From Alphaproteobacteria bacterium (GTDB lineage Bacteria > Pseudomonadota > Alphaproteobacteria > 16-39-46), in assembly GCA_947497675.1 (NCBI GenBank), contig CANMHY010000031.1, forward strand, positions 1 through 7,276: DNA of 7,276 nucleotides, written 5' to 3'. The notes under the pieces are model-generated. The model made no database searches. It was not told the DNA's origin and was given only the letters and a program-made list of their open reading frames with translations. Shown here one piece after another: positions 1 to 5,918 of this stretch (positions are counted from its first letter, which is position 1; every line of letters starts with the position of its first letter). The position numbers and the translations under genes are program-made.

Positions 1-114
1 TATAAATCAGTGGGGAACCGCCCGGGCAGAGCTGAACCGAGACGCGTTAAACGAAGACCGAAAGCTTTTCCTCGTTTACAAAAATCGAGGGAGTTTTATA
101 AAAATGCTGCTTAA
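1..114 (+). CDS. C-terminal end of an IS4-like DDE transposase (5' end outside the window)
   Basis: Frame 1 is open from the window edge to a TAA at 112-114 and encodes 37 residues. The stretch contains NRPGRAEP, VKRRPKAFPRL and a basic end. The pattern RP(G/N)R.EPR.VKRRPK.(Y/F)P.L is what I know from the extreme C-terminus of IS4-family (DDE_Tnp_1) transposases. The catalytic DDE residues would lie upstream, outside the window. The first 60 bases contain 34 G or C, richer than the following genes, which fits a foreign element. The reading frame differs from that of the adjoining hemB sequence, and the two frames overlap by about ten bases at 104-114. The family call rests on a short tail, so IS4 in the broad sense is more secure than any subgroup. 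The window cannot show whether the rest of the element is intact. Confidence 0.62.
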   Translation, partial: YKSVGNRPGRAEPRRVKRRPKAFPRLQKSREFYKNAA

Positions 115-139
115 GTTAGTGCCATTAGGGTCTGACTCC
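1..139 (+). mobile_element. Right end of an insertion sequence abutting hemB
   Basis: The transposase stop at 112-114 is followed by a short tail that reaches GGGTCTGACTCC at 128-139. Recognisable HemB homology begins at about the same point (residues GSDSYSDQG, from position 128). The IS terminus is therefore inferred to lie somewhere in 115-140. The exact end cannot be fixed because the left terminus and the opposite target-site copy lie outside the window. Confidence 0.5.
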
Positions 140-859
140 TATTCAGATCAAGGAATAATGCAAAAGGCTCTTCGAAAAATTAGGGCGCTGGACCCAGATC
201 TTTTGATTATGTCTGATATTTGTTTTTGCCAATATACGGATCATGGGCATTGCGGTATTTTAAGTGATCACACGGGAAAGATTGATCTTCATAATGATAA
301 AACTTTAGAGCTTCTTGTCAGGCAGGCCGTCAGTCATGCGCAAGCCGGAAGCAATATCTTGTGTCCAAGTGGCATGTCGGATGGGGCTGTCGGTGCTATT
401 CGACAGGCTCTGGATCTTGCTGGATTTGAACATGTTGCCATTTTAAGTCATGCCGTCAAATATGCATCTTCTCTTTATGGACCTTTTCGGTTTGCAACCG
501 AAGGAGCACCGTCTTTTGGAGATCGAAAAACATACCAGATGGATCCTGCCAATGCAGCAGAGGCTCTGGGAGAGGGCCATTCCGATGTTCGGGAAGGCGC
601 AAATATGCTGATGGTAAAGCCAGCGCATGCTTATTTAGATGTTATTTATCGCATAAAACAAGCTTATCCTTATATTCCCCTTGGGGCGTATCATACAAGT
701 GGGGAGTTCGGCATGATAAAGGCTGCTGCCGAAAAAGGATGGTTGGACGAAAAAAGAGCTGTGATGGAAATTTTAACAGCGATCCGTCGTGCGGGCGCAG
801 ATTTTATCATTTCTTATTATACGAAAGAAGTTGCTCAGTGGGGCGTTTTGCCGCGTTAG
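104..859 (+). CDS. hemB: Porphobilinogen synthase (delta-aminolevulinic acid dehydratase), N-terminally truncated next to an IS
   Basis: HemB condenses two 5-aminolevulinate molecules to porphobilinogen in cytosolic tetrapyrrole (heme) synthesis. In the 251-residue frame the zinc motif CFCQYTDHGHC supplies Cys40, Cys42 and Cys50. Lys119 (AVKYASSLYGPFR) and Lys172 (LMVKPA) match the two Schiff-base lysines, and GDRKTYQMDP, the SGEFGMI loop and ADFIISYY near the end are also present. Aligned from memory with E. coli HemB (324 residues), homology starts near residue 89. The first barrel strands and the N-terminal arm are therefore missing. The first eight residues come from IS sequence. ATG 104 has a Shine-Dalgarno-like GAGGGAG at 87-93, also in the IS. 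The frame stays open to the left edge, but upstream residues do not look like HemB. The remaining 730 bases have no frameshift or stop. It may be a recent pseudogene or a translated fragment; activity is doubtful without the N-terminus. Confidence 0.85.
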   Translation: MLLKLVPLGSDSYSDQGIMQKALRKIRALDPDLLIMSDICFCQYTDHGHCGILSDHTGKIDLHNDKTLELLVRQAVSHAQAGSNILCPSGMSDGAVGAIRQALDLAGFEHVAILSHAVKYASSLYGPFRFATEGAPSFGDRKTYQMDPANAAEALGEGHSDVREGANMLMVKPAHAYLDVIYRIKQAYPYIPLGAYHTSGEFGMIKAAAEKGWLDEKRAVMEILTAIRRAGADFIISYYTKEVAQWGVLPR

Positions 860-873
860 TCAAAAAACAAGTC

Positions 874-901
874 TTGTACCTTTTCAGAATCATGGTATAA
901 A
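874..901 (+). promoter_or_regulatory. Candidate sigma70-type promoter for accBC
   Basis: TTGTAC (874-879) and TATAAA (896-901) are separated by 16 bases. TGG directly precedes the -10 box, giving an extended -10 (TGn) element. It sits in the 90-base gap between hemB and accB and would give a leader of roughly 40 nt. The -35 half is weak, and the call rests on motif matching only. Confidence 0.45.
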
Positions 902-949
902 GCCCTGATATTTGGATATTCGATGTTAGAATGAATGAGGAGAAATTCT

Positions 950-1450
950 ATGTCTTCTGAAAAAGAATCAAAACCTTTTTTAATAGATGCAAAAGCCGTT
1001 AGAACATTAGCGCGTATTTTAAATGAAACCAATCTTTCTGAAATCGAATACGAACTTGATTCAGGTCGTATAAAAGTTGTGAGGACAGGGGCTGTTCATA
1101 TGACTCCCCCGTTATACCATTCTGGACATCATCAGGTTGTCACGCCTGCGTCGAGTCCTGAACCGATTGAAATTCTTTCTCCTCCTGTGTATCAAGATAC
1201 AGATTGGGCAGCGCATCCTGGCGTTTTAAAATCACCCCTTGTTGGAACGGCTTATTTATCTTCTCAGCCGGGGTCAGACCCCTTTGTGAAGGAAGGGGAT
1301 CATGTTCCAGAGGGACATACAATTCTTATTTTAGAGGCCATGAAAGTCATGAACCCCATTCGTGCTCCAAAGGCTGGAAAAATTTTAAAAATACTTATCC
1401 AAAATGCACAGCCTGTTGAATTTGGAGAGCCTCTTGTTGTGATTGAATAG
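950..1450 (+). CDS. accB: Acetyl-CoA carboxylase biotin carboxyl carrier protein
   Basis: This is the BCCP subunit of acetyl-CoA carboxylase. It carries carboxybiotin from AccC to the carboxyltransferase AccAD for malonyl-CoA synthesis. It has 166 residues, close to E. coli AccB at about 156. The N-terminal helical segment (residues about 8-45) includes VRTLARILNETNLSEIEY. A Pro/Ser/His-rich linker spans about 50-90, and a biotinyl/lipoyl hammerhead domain spans about 92-166. The biotin site is EAMKVMNPI with Lys132 as acceptor, and PVEFGEPLVVIE closes the fold. The AMKxMN..APxAGK style resembles alphaproteobacterial BCCPs. I chose ATG 950 over the in-frame ATG 935 because GAGGAG at 937-942 lies seven bases upstream and would otherwise fall inside the gene. 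accC follows after 50 bases. Alphaproteobacteria often place aroQ upstream of accB; here it is hemB. Confidence 0.95.
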   Translation: MSSEKESKPFLIDAKAVRTLARILNETNLSEIEYELDSGRIKVVRTGAVHMTPPLYHSGHHQVVTPASSPEPIEILSPPVYQDTDWAAHPGVLKSPLVGTAYLSSQPGSDPFVKEGDHVPEGHTILILEAMKVMNPIRAPKAGKILKILIQNAQPVEFGEPLVVIE

Positions 1451-1453
1451 ATA

Positions 1454-1475
1454 ATGCGCACGGTGTGCATTTTTT
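1454..1475 (+). terminator. Small intercistronic hairpin with T run between accB and accC (possible attenuator)
   Basis: ATGCGC (1454-1459) can pair with GTGCAT (1465-1470), with one G-U pair and a five-base loop. It is followed directly by a run of six T (1470-1475). The geometry is that of a weak intrinsic terminator. It lies before the accC ribosome binding site, so complete termination here would silence accC. Partial termination or an mRNA end-stabilising role is more plausible. The short stem keeps confidence low. Confidence 0.35.
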
Positions 1476-1500
1476 AGAGGTAATAGACCAAGGAGAGTTC

Positions 1501-2856
1501 ATGTTTAAAAAAGTTCTCATTGCAAATCGAGGTGAAATCGCTCTGCGTATCCATAGAGCTTGTAAGGATATGGGTATTAAAACGGTTGCCGTTCATTCAA
1601 CAGCAGATAATCAGGCGATGCATGTAAGATTAGCCGATGAAAGTGTTTGCATAGGCCCTCCTATGTCTAAAGAAAGTTACCTTAATATCAAAGCGATTTT
1701 ATCTGCCGCTGAAATCACAGGATGTGATGCCATTCACCCAGGCGTGGGATTTCTTTCTGAGAATGCAACATTTGCGTCCATGGTAGAAGAACATGGCTTT
1801 ACATTTATTGGTCCAACCCCAGACCATATACAAATGATGGGAGACAAGATTACGGCTAAAGAAGCGGTTTTAGCGCTTGGAATACCCGTTGTTCCAGGCT
1901 CAGCAGGAGCTCTTGAAAGTAATGAACAGGCTGCCCTATTAGCTCAAAAAATGGGGTTTCCTGTTTTGATCAAAGCAGCGGCAGGGGGAGGTGGAAAAGG
2001 GATGCGGGTTTCTCACAGTATTGAGGATCTGCAAGAAGCTCTGACTGAGGCCCGAAATGAAGCGCGGGCGTCTTTTGGAAGTGATGAGGTATTTTTAGAA
2101 AAATATCTTGTCCATCCCCGTCACATCGAGATTCAAGTTATTGCAGACTCTCATGGAAATGTTGTTCATTTGGGGGAGCGCGATTGCTCTATTCAAAGAC
2201 GTCATCAAAAAGTTTGGGAGGAGGCACCGTCCCCGGCCATTAGTTCAAAGCAACGGACGGAATTGGGAAAAATTGTAACCAAGGCCATTAAAAAACTGGG
2301 ATATCGGGGTGTTGGGACGCTCGAGTTCCTTTATGAAAACGGAGAGTTTTATTTTATTGAGATGAATACGCGTCTCCAAGTTGAGCACCCGATTAGCGAG
2401 TATATTACAGGTGTTGATCTCGTTCGGGAGCAAATACGTGTTGCCGCAGGACTGCCTCTCTCTTTTACGCAAGAAGATATTAAGTTTCAAGGTCATGCGA
2501 TTGAATGCCGGATAAATGCAGAAAACGCGGAGACGTTTATGCCAAGTCCTGGAAAGGTTCTTGATTATCATGCGCCCTCCGGACCCTTCGTTCGGATTGA
2601 AAGCGGTCTTTATGCTGGGTATCAAGTCTCTCCCTATTATGATAGCCTTGTGTCAAAGTTAATTGTCTATGGAGATACCCGTGAAGAATGCATTCGCCGT
2701 TTGAACCGGGTTATTGGCGAATATGTTATTCATGGAATTGATACAACCCTTCCCCTTCATAAAAAACTCACGGAGAATGCGGATATCCAAAAGGGAGATT
2801 ATGATATTCACTGGCTTGAAGAAGTATTTTTTAAGGATGCTGATAAAAAAAAATAA
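1501..2856 (+). CDS. accC: Acetyl-CoA carboxylase, biotin carboxylase subunit
   Basis: This enzyme uses ATP and bicarbonate to carboxylate the biotin on AccB, the first half-reaction of acetyl-CoA carboxylase in the cytosol. It has 451 residues against 449 in E. coli. The N-terminal domain starts MFKKVLIANRGEIALR. The ATP-grasp domain carries Lys116 (MGDK), the glycine-rich AAAGGGGKGMRV loop (residues 159-170), HIEIQ with His208, ERDCSIQRRHQK with Lys237, and Glu275, Glu287, Arg291 and Glu295 around EMNTRLQVEHP. Arg337 (ECRINAE) and the C-terminal PYYDSLVSKLIVYG region are also present. All catalytic positions match E. coli, offset by one after a single-residue gap. ATG 1501 is chosen over an in-frame GTG at 1465 because AGGAG at 1491-1495 precedes it and the protein starts at the family N-terminus. 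One oddity is that the usual HPGYGFLSEN reads HPGVGFLSEN (Val82). Confidence 0.97.
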   Translation: MFKKVLIANRGEIALRIHRACKDMGIKTVAVHSTADNQAMHVRLADESVCIGPPMSKESYLNIKAILSAAEITGCDAIHPGVGFLSENATFASMVEEHGFTFIGPTPDHIQMMGDKITAKEAVLALGIPVVPGSAGALESNEQAALLAQKMGFPVLIKAAAGGGGKGMRVSHSIEDLQEALTEARNEARASFGSDEVFLEKYLVHPRHIEIQVIADSHGNVVHLGERDCSIQRRHQKVWEEAPSPAISSKQRTELGKIVTKAIKKLGYRGVGTLEFLYENGEFYFIEMNTRLQVEHPISEYITGVDLVREQIRVAAGLPLSFTQEDIKFQGHAIECRINAENAETFMPSPGKVLDYHAPSGPFVRIESGLYAGYQVSPYYDSLVSKLIVYGDTREECIRRLNRVIGEYVIHGIDTTLPLHKKLTENADIQKGDYDIHWLEEVFFKDADKKK

Positions 2857-2864
2857 GATAACCC

Positions 2865-2885
2865 CACCTCCTCAAAGAGGAAGTG
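2865..2885. terminator. Hairpin downstream of accC, possible terminator
   Basis: CAC-C-TCCTC (2865-2873) pairs with GAGGA-A-GTG (2877-2885) around an AAA loop, giving eight pairs and one mismatch, nine bases after the accC stop. On the plus strand the following T content is poor. On the minus strand a T9 run (complement of 2845-2853) lies 11 bases beyond the stem, too far for a textbook terminator. It may end either the accBC transcript or the leftward transcript. Confidence 0.33.
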
Positions 2886-2982
2886 AGGCGTTCTTCAGTT
2901 TTAGAAAAGTTAACGGGTGGTAAGACCTAGTCCCGTTGATGGTAATGCCGATCTGTATTACTACTCTCACTCTCCTTCTTAT

Positions 2983-3099
2983 CTAACCCACCATCCTCCT
3001 GTTGCTGGTCCTCTGCTTTGCTAAGCTTATGAACAGAGCGCCAAATATCAGAAGAAGGGCAGCTAAAGCATATTTTGAGGTAAGAATTTTTCGAGTCAT
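2983..3099 (-). CDS. Small single-pass membrane or secreted peptide, hypothetical
   Basis: This 38-codon ORF (ATG at 3099, TAG at 2985-2983) reads MTRKIL, then a hydrophobic span YALAALLLIFGALFISLA (residues 10-27), then a basic tail. That pattern is a signal anchor or single transmembrane helix with the N-terminus inside. The support is translational and transcriptional. AAGGGG at 3113-3108 is a ribosome binding site eight bases before the ATG, and a promoter with a perfect TATAAT lies about 60 bases upstream. I do not recognise the family. After residue 26 the -1 frame stays open to a TAG at 2929-2927 and adds 31 hydrophilic, acidic and histidine-containing residues beginning SKAEDQQQEDGG. 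That would make a 57-residue product if a frameshift has occurred, so the 38-residue form could be a truncated remnant. Confidence 0.45.
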   Translation of the reverse strand: MTRKILTSKYALAALLLIFGALFISLAKQRTSNRRMVG

Positions 3100-3160
3100 T
3101 TTAAAGACCCCTTGTTTTTGAGAAGGTTATTTATTTTTTTTGTACATATCTTTCGTAACT

Positions 3161-3190
3161 ATTATAACCATGAACGGTCCACACAATCAA
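3161..3190 (-). promoter_or_regulatory. Strong sigma70-type promoter, leftward, for the small membrane peptide
   Basis: On the minus strand, TTGATT (3190-3185) and a consensus TATAAT (3166-3161) are separated by 18 bases. Initiation near 3153 would give a leader of about 50 nt to the ATG at 3099. It sits between the end of the 635-residue gene and the small ORF, so that ORF need not depend on read-through from upstream. Confidence 0.55.
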
Positions 3191-3264
3191 AAATTTTGTC
3201 TTCAAGTCATCAAGGGGCGATGATAAAAATCTTAGAAATAAGAGCGATAATAGTGAATTTAGGG

Positions 3265-5172
3265 TTATTTTGGATTCTTTTTTTCAAAGCGCTTGAGACC
3301 TACAACTTGTTGTAAGTCTTGCAGGAGCATTTCAACAAGATTCATAAGATTTTCCTGGTCTTGAGGTGGATAAATGCACTTATTCAGCCGAAATGTTCTT
3401 TCGACGAAGAGAGAATTTCCCTTTTGAGAATAGGTGCTTTGATACAGTCCTGCAGAATTTTCAAGGTGTTTTGAGAGAGGAAGATGGAAAACGTCCAGGG
3501 TTTCTGAGAGGAGAATCTCAGAGGACCAGTGACATATTCCCGGCGCTAGAACAAGGGGATAAAGGCGGGGTTTGAGGGTAAAAATACCTCTCATAAAGGG
3601 AAGAGCAAGGCGCATATCAAGCCCGTAAGGGATCTGAAAGAATGTTTCTTGGGAGAAACTTACGGATTTGGGAGTCTTCCATTTGCCACTGGCTGTACAA
3701 TCCTCATCGAGTTTGTAGGCGTTTTCAGAGCTGAAAACACCCGCGCCTCCTTCAGGGGTGAGCTGAAGGATGGACGATGCAATTTCTTCTGGATTGTCTG
3801 TGGGTCTTGAGAAAAACGCACGGAGTTCTGTTGCACTTGGTCCCGTGGTGGTGATGTGATTTTCTCCTTCAAAGGTTCCTGAATCCAAAAGTTTAATTTT
3901 AGAGGACACTCGGTAAACGTTTTTGAGAGGTATGAGAGGGGGCGTTCTTGCAACTTTCCCCTTTTCTTTTTGAGATTTGGTTCGTCCTGGAATTGCGAGG
4001 ACAACAAATTTGTCATAAAGGGTGGGTGTTAAAATCCCAAAAGATTGAAATCGAACTGTTGGATCAGCATAGAGCTCAAATTTAGGAAGATAGAGGATGA
4101 TGTGATCAAAATAAGAGGCAATGGGAATGGGAGGGAAAGTGGTTGCTGCAGAAGAATTAATAAGGGCCCCATAGGCCTCAATTCCTTGAGCTTGTAACAG
4201 AGCTTGCATTAAAAAAACCTGATCTTTGCAGTCCCCATATCTTTTTTTTAAAATTTCTGGAAGCGGGTGAGGAACAACGGGGCCTTTTGGATCAAGATAA
4301 ACAGCAACATACGTAATGTTTTGAGCAACCCAATTGTAAATTTTCTGAGCGGCTTCCAGACCTTTTGAGGGTCCAACGATTGTATTCGAGAGTTCTTGAA
4401 GTTCAGGGGTGATTATCAGAAGTTTTTCAGATTGTTCAGCGTAAATGCGGCCGCATGATTCCCAATCCTTTAATGTCGAGGCATAAAAAGAAGGAATGAG
4501 ATCAGAAGGAGATATCATGGAGGGTTCGCTGTCATGAGCGGGAATGTTTCGAAGTGTAGCCTTAAAAATGCGTCTATGCGTTTTAAGGTCTTCGGTTTCT
4601 TTGAAGGGGAAGCCTCTTGCTTCTGCAGCTTGAAGGAAGAAGTTTGTTTGGGATGGAGCCTCAATAATAGTTTCCATGAAGTCAGTTGGAAAAAAGAAGT
4701 CAGGATTAATTTCACCGATGAAGCCATAAACTCCATAATCTTTAATGGTAAATTCAAACGTAAAATTGAGTCGGCTTCCAACCTTTAATTGAGGAAATAA
4801 AAGCGTTGTCGTGACATTGTTTGAAAATCCGGGAGCAGTTTGGCTTTCTGCGGAAGGCCGCGTAAAGATGTTTTCTTTGGGGACGATGATCTTCGTTCCA
4901 TCGGGTTGAAGAACAAAAGCTTCTTTGATCGTTAATGTTCGCATCAAAAGATCATAGTCGGGTATGGGAATTTTAGTCGCAATCTCAATACCTTCAGGGG
5001 TTAGGATATCAATTTCAGCATGGATAAGTTGTGTTCCGGTCATGTTTGGATTAAGCGTTGTTTTACTCTTCATAACATGAACAGAAAAAGCAGGGCTTTT
5101 TGCCTCCGTGAAAAAAGAACACAAAAAAATGGAAAAAAGCGTAACGAGAAAAAGAAGTGTATGTTTTTTCAT
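3265..5172 (-). CDS. Secreted DUF3857 and transglutaminase-like domain protein
   Basis: This 635-residue protein has an N-terminal signal peptide: MKK, a hydrophobic core to about residue 21, and likely cleavage after TEA (residue 24). There is no lipobox. Residues about 40-215 fit the DUF3857 beta-rich domain (AFVLQPDGTKIIVP, FTIKDYG). Residues about 265-375 are a transglutaminase/protease-like fold with Cys315 in RYGDCKDQ, His357 in SYFDHII and Asp370 in LYADPT. This is the complete triad expected of the superfamily. The remaining ~260 residues are a beta-rich C-terminal region. Family members are periplasmic or cell-surface proteins of poorly defined substrate, so I infer a peptidase or amidase-like envelope role without naming one. 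The start at 5172 is supported by the signal peptide, but no good Shine-Dalgarno is visible. It is monocistronic and divergent from the EIIA gene. Confidence 0.85.
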   Translation of the reverse strand: MKKHTLLFLVTLFSIFLCSFFTEAKSPAFSVHVMKSKTTLNPNMTGTQLIHAEIDILTPEGIEIATKIPIPDYDLLMRTLTIKEAFVLQPDGTKIIVPKENIFTRPSAESQTAPGFSNNVTTTLLFPQLKVGSRLNFTFEFTIKDYGVYGFIGEINPDFFFPTDFMETIIEAPSQTNFFLQAAEARGFPFKETEDLKTHRRIFKATLRNIPAHDSEPSMISPSDLIPSFYASTLKDWESCGRIYAEQSEKLLIITPELQELSNTIVGPSKGLEAAQKIYNWVAQNITYVAVYLDPKGPVVPHPLPEILKKRYGDCKDQVFLMQALLQAQGIEAYGALINSSAATTFPPIPIASYFDHIILYLPKFELYADPTVRFQSFGILTPTLYDKFVVLAIPGRTKSQKEKGKVARTPPLIPLKNVYRVSSKIKLLDSGTFEGENHITTTGPSATELRAFFSRPTDNPEEIASSILQLTPEGGAGVFSSENAYKLDEDCTASGKWKTPKSVSFSQETFFQIPYGLDMRLALPFMRGIFTLKPRLYPLVLAPGICHWSSEILLSETLDVFHLPLSKHLENSAGLYQSTYSQKGNSLFVERTFRLNKCIYPPQDQENLMNLVEMLLQDLQQVVGLKRFEKKNPK

Positions 5173-5206
5173 GGGTTTTAATCTTTTAAGAAAGGTTCCT
5201 GATGCA

Positions 5207-5235
5207 TCATTAAGAACAGAAATACTTTATGTCAA
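5207..5235 (-). promoter_or_regulatory. Candidate leftward promoter for the DUF3857 gene
   Basis: A perfect TTGACA lies on the minus strand at 5235-5230. The -10 is ambiguous: CTTAAT (5214-5209) at 15 bases or TAATGA (5212-5207) at 17 bases. Either gives a leader of about 25-35 nt to the ATG at 5172. The -35 is convincing; the -10 is not. Confidence 0.42.
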
Positions 5236-5276
5236 GCTGTGGATTTTTTTAAAAGCGTAAACGTGAGAGAAAAGAA

Positions 5277-5438
5277 ATGGTCCGTGATTTTTCAGGAACT
5301 GTTAGGCGAAAAAGAATCTTAAAACAGGGTGTTCAGAGGGCGTTTAGAACAAAAAAGAAAAAAAGATATTTTAAGAGCTTCATTTTAGAATTTCTTTTCG
5401 CTAAGATAGGTTCGAAAATTCTCTTTAAGGAATTCTAA
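5277..5438 (+). CDS. Very basic 53-codon ORF, doubtful
   Basis: ATG 5277 to TAA 5436-5438 encodes a Lys/Arg-rich peptide with a basic centre (RTKKKKRYFK) and a more hydrophobic C-terminal third. It is not recognised. No clear ribosome binding site precedes it beyond AGAGAAAAG, and its 3' third overlaps the inverted repeats at 5384-5439, which may be the real functional element. The composition is what random A-rich DNA would give. It is listed so that the 313-base gap between the divergent genes is described. Confidence 0.15.
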   Translation: MVRDFSGTVRRKRILKQGVQRAFRTKKKKRYFKSFILEFLFAKIGSKILFKEF

Positions 5439-5439
5439 A
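5384..5439. repeat. Perfect 9-bp inverted repeat with a nested third arm upstream of the EIIA gene
   Basis: TTTAGAATT (5384-5392) and AATTCTAAA (5431-5439) are exact reverse complements 38 bases apart. An internal AAATTCT (5416-5422) is also the exact complement of AGAATTT (5387-5393). The left arm can thus pair with either of two right-hand partners, giving alternative stems in RNA, or the three copies could be protein-binding half-sites. It ends 47 bases before the EIIA start. The sequence is AT-rich, so chance remains possible. Confidence 0.35.
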
Positions 5440-5486
5440 GAAGATAATAAGATGTTTATACGTTTTTAGGGATAGGATATCAATCT

Positions 5487-5888
5487 GTGATCGGCATTAT
5501 TCTCGTTACCCATGGAACTCTTGGGGAGGCCCTCTATGACACACTCACGCATATTATGGGACCTCAACCTCATATTGCTGTTTTATCAGTTGACTCTGAA
5601 AATTCAATGGCTTGTTACCCCAATAAAATTCTCTCTCTTATAGAGACCGTTGACCAAGGAAAAGGAGTGATTCTCTTGACGGATATGTTTGGAGGAACAC
5701 CTTCTAATCTTGCGATTTCAGCCTTAAGTTGTGAAAGACCTCTTGAAGTCATTGCAGGCGTAAATTTACCGCTTTTTATTAAGCTTGTGGAGATTAGAGG
5801 GAATGTGTCTCTTGATGATGCTGTTTTAGTTGCTCAGGAGGCGGGACGTAAGTATATACATAGTGCGTCTTCTCTTTTAAAAAACTAA
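5487..5888 (+). CDS. manX: PTS EIIA component, mannose (ManX) family
   Basis: This is a 133-residue single-domain cytosolic EIIA of the mannose/fructose/sorbose family, which accepts phosphate from phospho-HPr on a histidine. It starts MIGIILVTHG with His9 as the phosphorylation site. It continues with GVILLTDMFGGTPSNLAIS (residues about 61-79), GVNLPLFIKL, and ends EAGRKYI near the C-terminus. The last two are typical of alphaproteobacterial single-domain EIIAs. The start is GTG 5487, preceded by AGGA at 5474-5477 nine bases upstream. HPr follows 30 bases later. No EIIB, EIIC or EIID is in view. In alphaproteobacteria this protein commonly works with HPr and HPr kinase in a regulatory phosphorelay rather than in uptake, and I infer the same here. 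The symbol manX is used for homologues and implies no mannose transport. Confidence 0.92.
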   Translation: MIGIILVTHGTLGEALYDTLTHIMGPQPHIAVLSVDSENSMACYPNKILSLIETVDQGKGVILLTDMFGGTPSNLAISALSCERPLEVIAGVNLPLFIKLVEIRGNVSLDDAVLVAQEAGRKYIHSASSLLKN

Positions 5889-5918
5889 TCTTTTTTAGAG
5901 CGTAAAAGTTTGAATATT

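Noticed and set aside
2..103. The hemB frame is open to the left edge, so these 34 codons could be the normal HemB N-terminal region.
   Set aside because: The residues lack the family landmarks (the MPGV region and a barrel strand before GSD.Y), while the other frame gives a clear transposase C-terminus across the same bases.
2245..2625. 126-codon minus-strand ORF inside accC.
   Set aside because: It is antisense to a complete, well-conserved accC, with no recognisable domain and no independent start signals.
2912..2937. AACGGG / CCCGTT inverted repeat as a terminator.
   Set aside because: It has only six pairs with a 14-base loop and no adjacent T run, so it is unlikely to act as an intrinsic terminator.
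3112..3315. 67-codon plus-strand ORF in the intergenic region.
   Set aside because: It runs opposite to the minus-strand promoter and ends inside the DUF3857 gene. It has low-complexity Phe/Leu/Ile content from T-rich DNA and no ribosome site.
3660..4016. 118-codon minus-strand ORF inside the DUF3857 gene in another frame.
   Set aside because: It is an out-of-frame shadow of a coding frame whose domains and signal peptide are recognisable.
4534..4788. 84-codon plus-strand ORF opposite the DUF3857 gene.
   Set aside because: It is antisense to a supported gene, with no motif or promoter.
5879..5897. TAAAAAA / TTTTTTA inverted repeat between manX and ptsH as a terminator.
   Set aside because: The stem is all A-T and would be very unstable, and it sits between two genes that are almost certainly cotranscribed.
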